Under the pieces are notes generated by a model that was not told where the DNA came from, searched no databases, and saw nothing but the letters and a program-made list of their open reading frames with translations. A stretch of 64,000 nucleotides of DNA from assembly GCF_001854885.1 (NCBI RefSeq), contig NZ_MDDV01000019.1:24893-88892 (forward strand). Direction: 5' to 3'. The stretch is from Ensifer sp. LCM 4579. Lineage in GTDB: Bacteria; Pseudomonadota; Alphaproteobacteria; Rhizobiales; Rhizobiaceae. Positions 55,570-64,000 of the stretch are shown here, one piece after another (the first letter of the stretch is position 1; the number at the start of each line of letters is the position of its first letter). Both the position numbers and the translations under genes were made by a program.

Positions 55570-56349
55570 TCAGAAGGTCGAGTTGAACGCCCCGCCATCG
55601 ATCAGCAGGTTCTGCCCGACGATATAGCCGGCATACTGACTGCAGAGAAATGCCGCCGCGGCGCCGAATTCTTCCGGGGTGCCGACGCGTCCCGTCGGAT
55701 TCTGGGCATATTCCTCGGCGCGCGCCTCGTCGAGCGATATTTCCCGCGCCTTGGCAGACTTCTCGAGCAGTTTTTCCAGCCGTTCCGTGTCGTGCGAGCC
55801 CGGGAGCAGGTTGTTGATGACGACGCCGTGACGGGCCATTTGGCGCGCGGTGCCGGCGACAAAACCGGTCAAGCCGCTGCGGGCGCCGTTTGAGAGACAG
55901 AGCTGCGGGATCGGCGATTTGACCGAGGCGGAGGTGATGTTGACGATCCGGCCCCATTTCCGCGCGATCATGCCCGGGAGCACCGCTTCCATCATGAGGA
56001 TGGGAGCGAGCATGTTGGCCCTGATCGCCTCCTGCCAGTTGGCCTCGGTGACGCTCGACCAATCGCCGGGCGGCGGGCCGCCGGCATTGGTGATGAGAAT
56101 GTCGGGCTTCGGTTCCGAGCGAAGGAGCGCGTTGCGGCCTTCCTCCGTCGTCACATCGGCGGCGACGATCTCCACCTGCGTGCCGTAGGTTTCGCTGATC
56201 GCCCGGGCCGTTTCGCGCAGCTGCTTCGGTTCGCGGGCATTGAGCGTCAGGATCACGCCCGCCTCGGCGAGCTTCTCCGCTACACCTCGTCCCAATCCCT
56301 TCGAACCGGCGCAGACGAGCGCTCGTTTTCCTTTGATCCCCAAATCCAT
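55570..56349 (-). CDS. Short-chain dehydrogenase/reductase
   Basis: 259 aa. TGxxxGxG-like cofactor site CAGSKGLGRGVA, NAG motif TNAGGPPPG, catalytic region with Ser in NITSASVKSPIPQLCLSNGARSG where the usual YxxxK Tyr appears replaced (LCLSNGARSG). It is therefore an atypical SDR of the kind often annotated as 3-oxoacyl-ACP reductase-like. The ATG at 56349 has GGAG 7 bases upstream; a GTG at 56361 is alternative. Encoded opposite the importer operon. Confidence 0.85.
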   Translation of the reverse strand: MDLGIKGKRALVCAGSKGLGRGVAEKLAEAGVILTLNAREPKQLRETARAISETYGTQVEIVAADVTTEEGRNALLRSEPKPDILITNAGGPPPGDWSSVTEANWQEAIRANMLAPILMMEAVLPGMIARKWGRIVNITSASVKSPIPQLCLSNGARSGLTGFVAGTARQMARHGVVINNLLPGSHDTERLEKLLEKSAKAREISLDEARAEEYAQNPTGRVGTPEEFGAAAAFLCSQYAGYIVGQNLLIDGGAFNSTF

Positions 56350-56577
56350 TACATGCTCCACTGAGTTTTTGCGAACCTGACAGTCCAGACAAGCCGACAG
56401 CTCATGCGAGCCTGTCCGATGAAGATGGCGGTCTCATGCCCCTGGCAGAGAGCAAGCCCGAACGTCGGAACCGCTCTTCGGATAGCCCGATGCGCAGTTT
56501 AGCAGCGGACAGGCATGCTCGTTCGCAAACTTCATAGCCGTCGCGCTGACGATTTCAAACAGAGATCAACCACGCCC

Positions 56578-58050
56578 TCAAGCCGCGCCTCGCTTCGCAT
56601 GAGGATCGCTGGCGATCGGCCAAATGTCGCGGGGTGCATGGCGGTAAGGCGTTCTCGTCGGGTCGTTGGGGTAGGGACTTCCCGCCGAGCAATAAAGGAT
56701 CTTCGCGGCGATCTTCGAGAACGAAGCGTAGAAATGGTTCGTGGACTTGATGACGAGTATCTTCTTCGATCGCGGGTCGATGCCCATGACCGAGAAGAGG
56801 CTGGGGTCGAAGCCCTGGGCGCGGGTCGAATTCAGGATGATGTCGATGCCGCGATAGCGGATGTGCGCGGCATCCCCGAAGGGCGCCAGGCTCTCGCCGA
56901 AGCGCATTTCCGCGTTGCGGACGAGCCGCATGATGCTCACGATACCGTCGATCGGGTCGCCGGTTCCCGGCGCGGATTTTGCCCCGAAGCGCAAAGGAAT
57001 CTCCGCCCCTTCGCCGGCGGCCATGCAGATCTGCACCGCCATCGGATCCCAGATGGTGCCGATCGCCGCATCGGTGACGCCGCTGGCGAGCAGTTCCTGA
57101 AGCACGACCGTGGCGTCGCCGGCCGTACCACCGCCGGGATTGTCCCACATGTCGGCGATTACCACCGGCCCGACGGGCGCGGCGATTGCCTCGGCGACCG
57201 CCTGGCGCGCGTCGATTTCCGGCATGCGGAACATTCCGCGCTTGGCGAAGAGCTCGAGGCCAAGGTTCCTGGCAAGTTCCTGGCCCTTGTCCAGACGGGC
57301 ATTCGTCACCACAACCATTTTCGTGCCCATCTCCGGCACATCGCCGGCCATGAAGCCGTGCACCACCGAAAGCGACAGCACGTCCGGATCCTCATTCTCG
57401 ATCCGTATGAGCTTGTCGACGAAGCTGCGCATCGGTTCACGGGAGGTTGGAAAGACGTCGATCATCCGGCAGTCGAAAACCGACATGACCGGCCGCATGC
57501 GGCCTTCGAGCGTGTCGACGGCAATGCGCCAGAGATCCTCGGCGCGGTCCACGAAATCCGTGTGCGGGAACTCCTTGAAGAAGACGAAGAAGTCGGCGGC
57601 CGCAATCCGTTTTGCCGTCAGATGGCTGTGCGGGTCGAGCTCGGCGCAGACGAGCACGTCGGGCCCGACGATCTCGCGCACGCGGGCAAGAAGATCGCCC
57701 TCCGTGTCCTCGTAACCGTCGGCAACCATCGCGCCGTGCAGACCGAGTACGACTGCGTCGACGGGTTGGGCTGCGCGCAACTGCCCGAGAATTTCGCCGC
57801 GCAGCATCTCGTAGGTGGCACGGTTGACGAGCCCGGCGGGATCCGCCCAGGCGGCCGTTCCCTCGATCAGATGCCAACCCTTTTCCGCGGCCACCCGTCG
57901 ACCGACGGTGATCGGCGCCGTGCAGAGCGTCGGCGTCTCGGGGTGCTTGCCGGGCGGCGCGTAGAGCGAGGCTTCAAAGGCGCGCCTGTCGATGCAGATG
58001 GGGGAGAAGGTGTTCGTTTCGGTCGCAAGAGCCGCCGTGAAGATTCGCAA
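56578..58050 (-). CDS. M81-family metallohydrolase (MlrC-like), copy 1
   Basis: 490 aa. The family is named for microcystinase MlrC, a zinc hydrolase of linear peptides. The N terminus MRIFTAALATETNTFSP, then VLGLHGAMVADGYEDTEGDLLARVRE, LDPHSH, and ADMWDNPGGG mark the MlrC N and C domains. It carries D-P-H-S-H where the other copy in this locus has D-L-H-G-N. It stops upstream of the SDR gene with a gap of about 230 bases and is 15 bases downstream of the NTF2-like gene. Confidence 0.88.
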   Translation of the reverse strand: MRIFTAALATETNTFSPICIDRRAFEASLYAPPGKHPETPTLCTAPITVGRRVAAEKGWHLIEGTAAWADPAGLVNRATYEMLRGEILGQLRAAQPVDAVVLGLHGAMVADGYEDTEGDLLARVREIVGPDVLVCAELDPHSHLTAKRIAAADFFVFFKEFPHTDFVDRAEDLWRIAVDTLEGRMRPVMSVFDCRMIDVFPTSREPMRSFVDKLIRIENEDPDVLSLSVVHGFMAGDVPEMGTKMVVVTNARLDKGQELARNLGLELFAKRGMFRMPEIDARQAVAEAIAAPVGPVVIADMWDNPGGGTAGDATVVLQELLASGVTDAAIGTIWDPMAVQICMAAGEGAEIPLRFGAKSAPGTGDPIDGIVSIMRLVRNAEMRFGESLAPFGDAAHIRYRGIDIILNSTRAQGFDPSLFSVMGIDPRSKKILVIKSTNHFYASFSKIAAKILYCSAGSPYPNDPTRTPYRHAPRDIWPIASDPHAKRGAA

Positions 58051-58065
58051 TGCCGTCGCTCTCTC

Positions 58066-58557
58066 TCAATCCATGCCCATGGGGTTCGGCAGGTACCCGG
58101 TGAAGCCGCAGATCTTCCAGCGGCTCTCTTGCCGGCGGCAATAATAGACCGTTTGCCACCGCAACACATCGAATTGGCCGTCCGTCCTCCTGATGCCCCC
58201 GTCGAACTTCTTGCGGGCAAGCGCCAGATCGCCATTGATCTCGATGTCTTCGAGCATCGTGGCGGCAAAAATCGCCGTGCGCGGATCTTCGGCAAAGGAT
58301 TGCCCGGCAAAATCCCGTGCCTGCTGCAGCCACTCGTCCCGGTAGGCGGCGAGAGTTGGGAAGGCGAGGCGCCATTCGTCCGGGTTCGCTTTCTGTTGCC
58401 CGTCGATGCCGATGAATTCCTTCTCGACGAAGTCGTCAGCCACCATCGACCAGTCGGCGGCAAGGAAGGCGTCGATGTCCCGCCTGACCAGCATCTCCCA
58501 GATCGAATATCGGGCGTGGTCGCTCGGCGGGAACGGATTCTGGACAGGATTCCGCAT
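58066..58557 (-). CDS. NTF2/SnoaL-like small protein
   Basis: About 163 aa from an ATG at 58557; ATG at 58587 is possible. The pattern (ARYSIWEMLVRRDIDAFLAADWSMVADDF then WQTVYYCRRQESRWKICGFTGYLP) suggests a cone-shaped NTF2-like fold, usually an accessory or small-molecule enzyme. Exact family not recognised. It is the first gene of the minus-strand pair with the M81 gene, divergent from rpiR, hence likely part of the same pathway. Confidence 0.65.
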   Translation of the reverse strand: MRNPVQNPFPPSDHARYSIWEMLVRRDIDAFLAADWSMVADDFVEKEFIGIDGQQKANPDEWRLAFPTLAAYRDEWLQQARDFAGQSFAEDPRTAIFAATMLEDIEINGDLALARKKFDGGIRRTDGQFDVLRWQTVYYCRRQESRWKICGFTGYLPNPMGMD

Positions 58558-58861
58558 TTTTCTCTGCTTTGTTGAAATTGTTTTCATGAATGGCGTTTTC
58601 TGCTGGTCAAATTCCGCATTATATGGTGATTTGTCAATCAATGACGAAAATAATTTGCATGACGAGATGCCGTGCCGCCTTGCCGCCATGCGGGGTCACA
58701 GCGGCTGAATGTTGGTCGATTCCGCCGAGCAAGCCTGCTTCTTCCTTTGGTTCCCGTTAGAGGATAAAAACATGTAAAAATTCAAAGCGCTACAGCGCCT
58801 TCGCCGCGTCGGAACCAGCGCGGCGCTGGGGGACGCCGGAACCGGGGAGTGGCCTTTCGGA
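58558..58861. promoter_or_regulatory. Divergent promoter region with candidate RpiR operator
   Basis: About 300 AT-rich bases lie between the NTF2-like gene and rpiR. The palindrome TGAAATTGTTTTCA (TGAAA, 4 bases, TTTCA) lies at 58573-58586, close to the NTF2-like start. RpiR/MurR-type sites with GAAA...TTTC arms are common. No further gene is visible. Confidence 0.5.
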
Positions 58862-59725
58862 ATGGACATTTTTGCGACATTGCAGGAGGAAAAGGAGCGG
58901 CTGTCCCAATCGGAAAGCCGCATCGCCGAAATCCTGTTCACGGATTTCGAGTTCGCCGTAAACGCATCGATCATCGAGCTGGCGGGCCGGGCGGACGTCT
59001 CGCCGCCAACCGTCACGCGTTTTTGCCGGCGTTTGGGCTGCGAGAGCTTTTCCGATTTCAAGGTTCAGCTCGCCCGTACCGCCTATGTCGGCATGAGGTA
59101 TCTCAAGCCCGAGCCGAAGAGCCAGGAGCCGGCCGATGTCGCGCAGGATATCATCGGCAAGGCGCAGAATGCCCTGTTCCTCTTGCACCGTTCTCTCGAT
59201 GTGGCGGCGATCGCCGAGGCGGCCGACCGGCTGGCCGCCGCCGAGATGATCTATGCCTTCGGTTCCGGAGGCAATTCCTCGATGATCGCGGGCGAGTTGC
59301 AGAACCGCCTCTTCCGCCTCGGCCTGCGCATCACGTCGAGTTCCGACCACAGCATGCAATTGATGATGGCGGCGGCGGCGAAGCCGAGAGACGTGATTAT
59401 CGGCTCTTCCTTCTCGGGGCGAAATGCGGAACTGGTACGCGCCTTCACGCTCGCCCGCGAGGCGAAGGTTTCGACGATCGCGCTCACCCAGAGCGACAGT
59501 CCGGTTGCCGCGTCGGCCGATATCGCCGTTCCGGTCGATCTGCCGGAGGGCAACAACATCTATCGTCCGACATCCACCCGCATCGCCTATCTGGCGCTCG
59601 TCGATATCCTCGCGAGCCTCGTCGCCTACCGGGTGCAGCCGCAGGCGACTGCGACGCTCAGACGCATCAAGCAGCATTTGGTGACGCATAGGGACGGCGA
59701 CGATCGCCAACTTCTCGGAGATTGA
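58862..59725 (+). CDS. RpiR/MurR-family transcriptional regulator
   Basis: 287 aa. N-terminal HTH (IIELAGRADVSPPTVTRFCRRLG) and C-terminal SIS sugar-phosphate-binding domain (MIYAFGSGGNSSMIAGELQ, VIIGSSFSGRNAELVRAF). Ligands in the family are phosphosugars or amino-sugar phosphates. It heads a plus-strand operon with an SDR, a GH20 and an M81 gene, and likely controls both divergent sides. Confidence 0.92.
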   Translation: MDIFATLQEEKERLSQSESRIAEILFTDFEFAVNASIIELAGRADVSPPTVTRFCRRLGCESFSDFKVQLARTAYVGMRYLKPEPKSQEPADVAQDIIGKAQNALFLLHRSLDVAAIAEAADRLAAAEMIYAFGSGGNSSMIAGELQNRLFRLGLRITSSSDHSMQLMMAAAAKPRDVIIGSSFSGRNAELVRAFTLAREAKVSTIALTQSDSPVAASADIAVPVDLPEGNNIYRPTSTRIAYLALVDILASLVAYRVQPQATATLRRIKQHLVTHRDGDDRQLLGD

Positions 59726-59726
59726 T

Positions 59727-60518
59727 GTGTCAGGGAAAGCCTGCTCGACAAGATCCGTCGCGATCGTCACGGGCGCCGCCGGCGACATCGGGCGTGCCAT
59801 CAGCTTGCGGCTGAGCGACGGCCACGATGTGGTCGTGCTCGCCGACCTTGACGGCGAAGCCGCCGGCAGGCTCGCCCGTGAACTCGGCGAGGGCCGTTTC
59901 GTGGCGATCGCCTGCGATGTCACAGAGGTCGCGAGTGTAGCGGCCATGGCGGCAGCGGCCTCGGGTCTCGGTACGGTGACCACGCTCGTCAACAATGCGG
60001 GCGGCGCCCGCGCCGTCAGCCTGCAGGAGACGACGCCGGAAGTCTGGCGGAGCGATAATGCGCTCAATCTGGAGGCCGCCTTCCTCTGCTTCCGGGCGGT
60101 CGAGGACATGCTGAAGGAGAGCCGCGGCTCCGTCGTCAACATCGCCTCCGTAAACGCTGTCGGCGTCTTCGGCCATCCGGCCTACAGCGCCGCCAAGGCG
60201 GGCCTTCTGCACCTTACGAGGCTGATCGCCGTCGAATATGGGAAATTCGGCATACGGGCGAATGCCGTGGCGCCGGGCACGGTGCGCACCCACGCATGGG
60301 AGGCGCGTGCCCGGGCCAACCCGCAAGTCTTCGAAGAGGCGCAGCGCTGGTATCCGCTGCAGCGCATCGTCAATCCCGAGGACGTCGCCAATGCCGTGCA
60401 CTTCCTGGCAGGACCGCAGGCGAGTGCCATCACGGGCGTCTGTCTGCCGGTCGATTGCGGGCTCACCGCCGGGCAGGCCGAGCTTGCCCGCACATTTTCG
60501 CAGTCCAGCCACTATTGA
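59727..60518 (+). CDS. Short-chain dehydrogenase/reductase
   Basis: 263 aa. NAD(P) site VTGAAGDIGRAIS, NNAGGARA, the catalytic Ser in NIASVNAVGVFGHPAYSAAKAG with Tyr and Lys in the expected YSAAK order, and a normal C-terminal region. Unlike the SDR at 55570-56349 it has an intact catalytic set. A GTG one base after the rpiR stop is the start. Probable sugar or polyol dehydrogenase for the locus. Confidence 0.9.
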   Translation: MSGKACSTRSVAIVTGAAGDIGRAISLRLSDGHDVVVLADLDGEAAGRLARELGEGRFVAIACDVTEVASVAAMAAAASGLGTVTTLVNNAGGARAVSLQETTPEVWRSDNALNLEAAFLCFRAVEDMLKESRGSVVNIASVNAVGVFGHPAYSAAKAGLLHLTRLIAVEYGKFGIRANAVAPGTVRTHAWEARARANPQVFEEAQRWYPLQRIVNPEDVANAVHFLAGPQASAITGVCLPVDCGLTAGQAELARTFSQSSHY

Positions 60519-60536
60519 ACCCACTGGAGGATGCGC

Positions 60537-62456
60537 ATGCAGACGGTCTCTTATCGCCTCGAGTCGGCCTGGCAGCCGGAAGGCGGCGCCAATGGATGCT
60601 TCATCTTCACCCTTTTCAATCTGTCGGAGGTGCCGCTCAGCGGCTTTCGGCTGGTCTATACCTCGCTCACCCGGGTCATCGATCCGAGCGCTTGCGAGAA
60701 TGTCATTTTCCTGCGCCGCAATGCCAATTTCCATGAATTCGCTCCTCCGGAAGGCTTCTCGCTGCAGCCGGGAGAAGCCTGGGTCTTCACCGTCGGCGGC
60801 CTGCACCGGCAGGCGAAGCATTGCGTGGACGGGGCGAAGTCGGCCTATCTGACGCTTTCGGATGGCCGGCATCTGCCGGTCGCGGTTTCGGATCTGCGAT
60901 TGGACGGAGCGAAAAGCGAGCCTCCGCCTGCACGGCTGCCGGAAGGGCGATTGGAGCTCCCGTTTTCGCTGCAGCCCTGGTCGGCCGCAATCGATGCGGA
61001 GCCGGGGGAGGGACTGCCGGTGGTGCTCTATCCGGCGGAGGGTAGCCGCGCGGAGGACTTGGCGGCCATGTCGAACGTCCTCGCTCTCTTCCAACGGCTA
61101 TTTCCGGCAGGGCATGCGCCCTTCAGCCTCGCGCCGTCGGCACAGGGGCGGCCGGTCGCGTTTGCGCAGAAAGAGCACCTGGGACAGGAGGCCTATGAAC
61201 TCGAGTTCTCGGGCGAGGAGATCCGGCTCGGCTACGGCTCACCCGCAGGCCGTGAATACGGGTTGACGACACTGGCGCAGCTTCTCGATGGCGCGCGCAA
61301 TCACCCGGGAAAGTTCCGTTTCCCAGCTTCCGGCACGATCCGCGACGCTCCGCGCTATGGCTGGCGCGGCTGCCATCTCGATGTCTCCAGGCAATTTTAT
61401 CCGACGGCAGACGTGCTGCGGCTGATCGACATTCTCGCCTGGTTCAAGTTCAACATCTTCCATTGGCACCTGACGGACGACGAGGCCTGGCGGCTGGAGA
61501 TCAAGGCCTTTCCGACGTTGACCACACTCGGGGTGCTGCGTGGGCCGGACGAGCCGCTGCTGCCGCAACTCGGCAACGGCGCCGAGCCGGTCGGCGGCTA
61601 TTATAGCCAGGAGGATGTCCGGGAAATCGTCGGCCATGCGGCGGCGCTGAATGTCGAGGTCGTTCCGGAGATTGACATTCCCGGCCACAGCACCGCCGCG
61701 CTCGCCGCTGTTCCGGAACTCGTCGACGGACAGGAGGCACCGGAAAGCTACCACTCCGTCCAGGGCTATCCGAATAATGCGCTCAACCCGGCGGTCCCAT
61801 CGACCTACGAATTCCTCGCGAAAGTTTTCGATGAAATGGTCGATCTCTTTCCGAGCCGATATATCCATATCGGCGGTGACGAGGTTGCGGACGGATCCTG
61901 GCTTGCCTCCCCCAAAGCGCGCAGGCTGATGGAAGAGGAGGGCATTTCCGGCACCTTTGCGCTGCAGTCCTTTTTCCTGAAGAAAGTGAAACAGATGCTG
62001 ACGGCGCGCGGCCGTAAGCTTGCCGGCTGGAATGAGGTCGCCCATGGCGGCGGCGTCGGTGCCGAGGACACGCTCCTGATGGCCTGGGAAAATCCGAAGG
62101 TCGGCATCGACCTGGCGCGCGACGGCTATGATGTCGTCATGACCCCGGGCCAGGCCTACTACCTCGACATGGCGCAGGCGGATGCCTGGCAGGAGCCGGG
62201 TGCAAGTTGGGCGGGAACTTCAACGCCGGAACACACCTATGCCTACGAGGCCGAGGGCGAATTTCCCGAGGAACTGAAGTGCCGCCTGAAGGGCGTGCAG
62301 GCCTGCATCTGGTCCGAGCACTTTCTTTCGCGCGACTATTTCAACCGGCTGGTATTTCCGCGCCTGCCGGCGATTGCCGAGGCGGCCTGGACGCCGAAGG
62401 ACAAGAAAGACTGGCTGCGTTTCGCGGCTATCGCGCCCTTGAGCCCGATGCTGTGA
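60537..62456 (+). CDS. GH20 beta-N-acetylhexosaminidase, apparently cytoplasmic
   Basis: 639 aa. N-terminal accessory domain (about residues 1-245) and GH20 barrel with RGCHLDVSRQFYP, FHWHLTDDEAWRLEI, PEIDIPGHS and the catalytic Asp-Glu pair in YIHIGGDEVADGSW. The ATG at 60537 has GGAGG 6 bases upstream. No signal peptide is visible, so it would release terminal beta-GlcNAc or GalNAc from imported oligosaccharides inside the cell. Confidence 0.92.
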   Translation: MQTVSYRLESAWQPEGGANGCFIFTLFNLSEVPLSGFRLVYTSLTRVIDPSACENVIFLRRNANFHEFAPPEGFSLQPGEAWVFTVGGLHRQAKHCVDGAKSAYLTLSDGRHLPVAVSDLRLDGAKSEPPPARLPEGRLELPFSLQPWSAAIDAEPGEGLPVVLYPAEGSRAEDLAAMSNVLALFQRLFPAGHAPFSLAPSAQGRPVAFAQKEHLGQEAYELEFSGEEIRLGYGSPAGREYGLTTLAQLLDGARNHPGKFRFPASGTIRDAPRYGWRGCHLDVSRQFYPTADVLRLIDILAWFKFNIFHWHLTDDEAWRLEIKAFPTLTTLGVLRGPDEPLLPQLGNGAEPVGGYYSQEDVREIVGHAAALNVEVVPEIDIPGHSTAALAAVPELVDGQEAPESYHSVQGYPNNALNPAVPSTYEFLAKVFDEMVDLFPSRYIHIGGDEVADGSWLASPKARRLMEEEGISGTFALQSFFLKKVKQMLTARGRKLAGWNEVAHGGGVGAEDTLLMAWENPKVGIDLARDGYDVVMTPGQAYYLDMAQADAWQEPGASWAGTSTPEHTYAYEAEGEFPEELKCRLKGVQACIWSEHFLSRDYFNRLVFPRLPAIAEAAWTPKDKKDWLRFAAIAPLSPML

Positions 62457-62463
62457 GGCGGCC

Positions 62464-63903
62464 ATGCGGATCGCCGTCGGTGGTATTCATACGGAGTGCA
62501 GCACCTACTCGCCGGTCCTGATGACCGTCGACGATTTCCGGGTCTTGAGGGGAGAAGAATTGTTGCGGGCCAACGCCTTCAGCTTTCTCGAGGCAGACGG
62601 CGTGGAGCCTCTTCCACTCCTCCATGCGCGGGCCGTCCCCGGCGGGCCGGTATCCCAACCGGGCTATGAGGTTCTCAAGAGGGAGTTTCTGGACCGGCTT
62701 CGCTCTGCCCTGCCGATCGACGGGCTCTATCTCGCCATGCATGGCGCAATGAAGGTGGACGGCATGGACGATGCCGAAGGCGACTGGATCACTGCCGCGC
62801 GCGCGATCGTCGGTTCCAATAGCCTGATCGCGGTCAGCTACGATCTGCACGGCAATGTGAGCCAGCGGGTCATCGATGCGATCGATATCTTCGCAGCCTA
62901 CCGGACCGCGCCACATGTCGACACGGTCGAAACCATGGCCAGGGCCTGGTCGATGCTGGTCGAGGCGTGCGGCAAGGGGATGCGTCCCGGCGTTGCCTGG
63001 GCGCCCGTGCCGGTGCTGCTGCCGGGCGAGCGAACCTCGACGGAAGACGCGCCGGCGGCAAATCTCTATCGTGCGCTTTCGGAAATCGACGGGCGTCCGG
63101 GCATCCTCGATGCCAACCTGATGGTCGGCTATGTCTGGGCGGACGAGCCGCGGGCGACCGCCTGCGCCGTCGTCACCGGTCTCGACCGGCTCGCCGCCTC
63201 GAAAGCGGCGGAAGAAATCGCCGCAAGCTACTGGAATGCGCGGAAGAAATTTCGAATCGGACCTGTCACAGGTCCGCTCGAAGATATGCTCGACATTGCC
63301 GAACGGTCGACCACCAGACCCGTCATTCTCGCCGATTCCGGCGACAACCCGACCGGGGGCGGCGTCGGTGACCGTGCCGATGTGCTGAACGCGCTTCTGG
63401 CTCGCGACTGGTCGGATGCTTTGATCGCCGGCATTGCGGATCGGCCGGCCGTAGACGCCTGTTTCGCCGCCGGGGAGGGCGACCGCCTGAACCTGAGCAT
63501 CGGCGGCAGTCTCGATCGATCGAGCGGGTGCGTCGCGGTGACGGCCGAGGTCGTGCGGCTTGATAATCCGGGCGCGCCGGCGGAGCGGCAGGCGGTGATC
63601 CGGGTCGGGGGAATCACGATCGTCGTGGCGGCGCGGCGACGGCCTTATCACGCCATGGAGGATTTCCGGCGTCTCGGCCTCGATCCGGAGGCCATGCGGC
63701 TGCTCGTCGTGAAGTCCGGTTATCTCTCGCCGGAACTGGCGCCGATCGCAAGGCCCAACTTGATGGCGCTGACGGACGGCGTCGTCAATCAGGACATTGC
63801 GGCCCTTGCCTGCGAGCGCCGCCGACGCCCGATGTTCCCTTTCGATCCCGATTTCGAATTCGTGCCGAGGACGCGCCTGTCGAGACGGTGGAGCGAGAGC
63901 TGA
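62464..63903 (+). CDS. M81-family metallohydrolase (MlrC-like), copy 2
   Basis: 479 aa. MRIAVGGIHTECSTYSP start, LYLAMHGAMKVDGMDDAEGDW, YDLHGN (the usual D-x-H-x-N motif) and ADSGDNPTGGG. Seven bases after the GH20 stop, so it is in the RpiR operon. It is only distantly related to copy 1 in the same locus. The substrate is unknown; the setting suggests hydrolysis of an amide or a lactam in the sugar pathway rather than a microcystin. Confidence 0.9.
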   Translation: MRIAVGGIHTECSTYSPVLMTVDDFRVLRGEELLRANAFSFLEADGVEPLPLLHARAVPGGPVSQPGYEVLKREFLDRLRSALPIDGLYLAMHGAMKVDGMDDAEGDWITAARAIVGSNSLIAVSYDLHGNVSQRVIDAIDIFAAYRTAPHVDTVETMARAWSMLVEACGKGMRPGVAWAPVPVLLPGERTSTEDAPAANLYRALSEIDGRPGILDANLMVGYVWADEPRATACAVVTGLDRLAASKAAEEIAASYWNARKKFRIGPVTGPLEDMLDIAERSTTRPVILADSGDNPTGGGVGDRADVLNALLARDWSDALIAGIADRPAVDACFAAGEGDRLNLSIGGSLDRSSGCVAVTAEVVRLDNPGAPAERQAVIRVGGITIVVAARRRPYHAMEDFRRLGLDPEAMRLLVVKSGYLSPELAPIARPNLMALTDGVVNQDIAALACERRRRPMFPFDPDFEFVPRTRLSRRWSES

Positions 63904-64000
63904 TTTAGGGTCTGTAGACATTCGTTTGATAGCTCTCCGAATTCTCGCGCCATGCGAGTCCTGTGGGGTTTGGCATAGGGAAACGAGTCTGGGCGAGACG

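Noticed and set aside
56515..58575. 686-residue frame opposite the first M81 gene
   Set aside because: It is an antisense shadow. The minus strand carries clear MlrC motifs and coherent starts.

Overview
The window looks like a rhizobial alphaproteobacterium, most likely Sinorhizobium/Ensifer, and probably a large replicon of the pSymB type. The evidence is an rkpR-S-T-Z type K-antigen (capsule) export cluster, an accessory CIRCE-controlled groESL, a ROSE-type RNA thermometer before a small heat-shock gene, short RIME-like palindromic repeats, and many ABC uptake operons with adjacent regulators. GC content is high except in the sialic-acid capsule genes at the left end and in a small accessory segment near 45.5-46.5 kb. 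Species and replicon are inference.

Layout. (1) 0-11.6 kb is a K-antigen locus. A second KpsM-type permease and a hexapeptide-repeat acyltransferase lie on the + strand. They converge on a long minus-strand operon that reads rkpZ, rkpT, rkpS, rkpR, neuA, neuB, neuC, a sialyltransferase-like gene and an unrecognised gene. (2) 12-14.6 kb holds an OmpA-like envelope protein with a 26-residue tandem repeat and a short HTH protein. (3) 14.9-18.4 kb is a heat-shock island: groES-groEL behind a perfect CIRCE, hsp20 behind a ROSE-like leader, and a DUF982 protein. (4) 18.6-26.3 kb is an alpha-2-macroglobulin plus pbpC operon. pbpC carries a palindromic repeat inside its coding sequence. (5) 26.4-32.4 kb is a polyamine-type ABC transporter with an Asp/Glu/hydantoin racemase and a divergent GntR regulator. 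(6) 32.6-38.9 kb is a deoxyribose locus (deoR, deoC, double-length aldehyde dehydrogenase, FucU/RbsD) followed by OsmC-like and DDAH-like genes. (7) 38.9-42.9 kb holds a nucleotide cyclase, an SRPBCC protein, a flavin disulfide reductase, a decayed DUF4126-like remnant and a ParDE module. (8) 43.1-49.5 kb is an OsmF-YehYXW type osmoprotectant ABC operon. An IS110/IS1111-type element and a membrane-protein cassette separate its binding protein from its permease. (9) 49.6-63.9 kb is a carbohydrate catabolic locus: Gfo/Idh oxidoreductase, MalFGEK-type transporter, GNAT, two SDRs, two M81 (MlrC-like) metallohydrolases, an NTF2-like protein, an RpiR regulator and a GH20 hexosaminidase.

How the parts work together. 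RkpR/S/T/Z plausibly export a capsule whose subunits come from NeuC, NeuB and NeuA and are polymerised by the sialyltransferase-like enzyme. Region 9 looks like a self-contained pathway for an N-acetylhexosamine-containing compound: import, cytoplasmic GH20 cleavage, redox conversion by Gfo/Idh and SDR enzymes, and hydrolysis by M81 enzymes under RpiR control. It is the best candidate here for a poorly described system. Similar palindromes lie upstream of its first operon and in its regulator's divergent promoter region. No tRNA, rRNA or CRISPR array was found.
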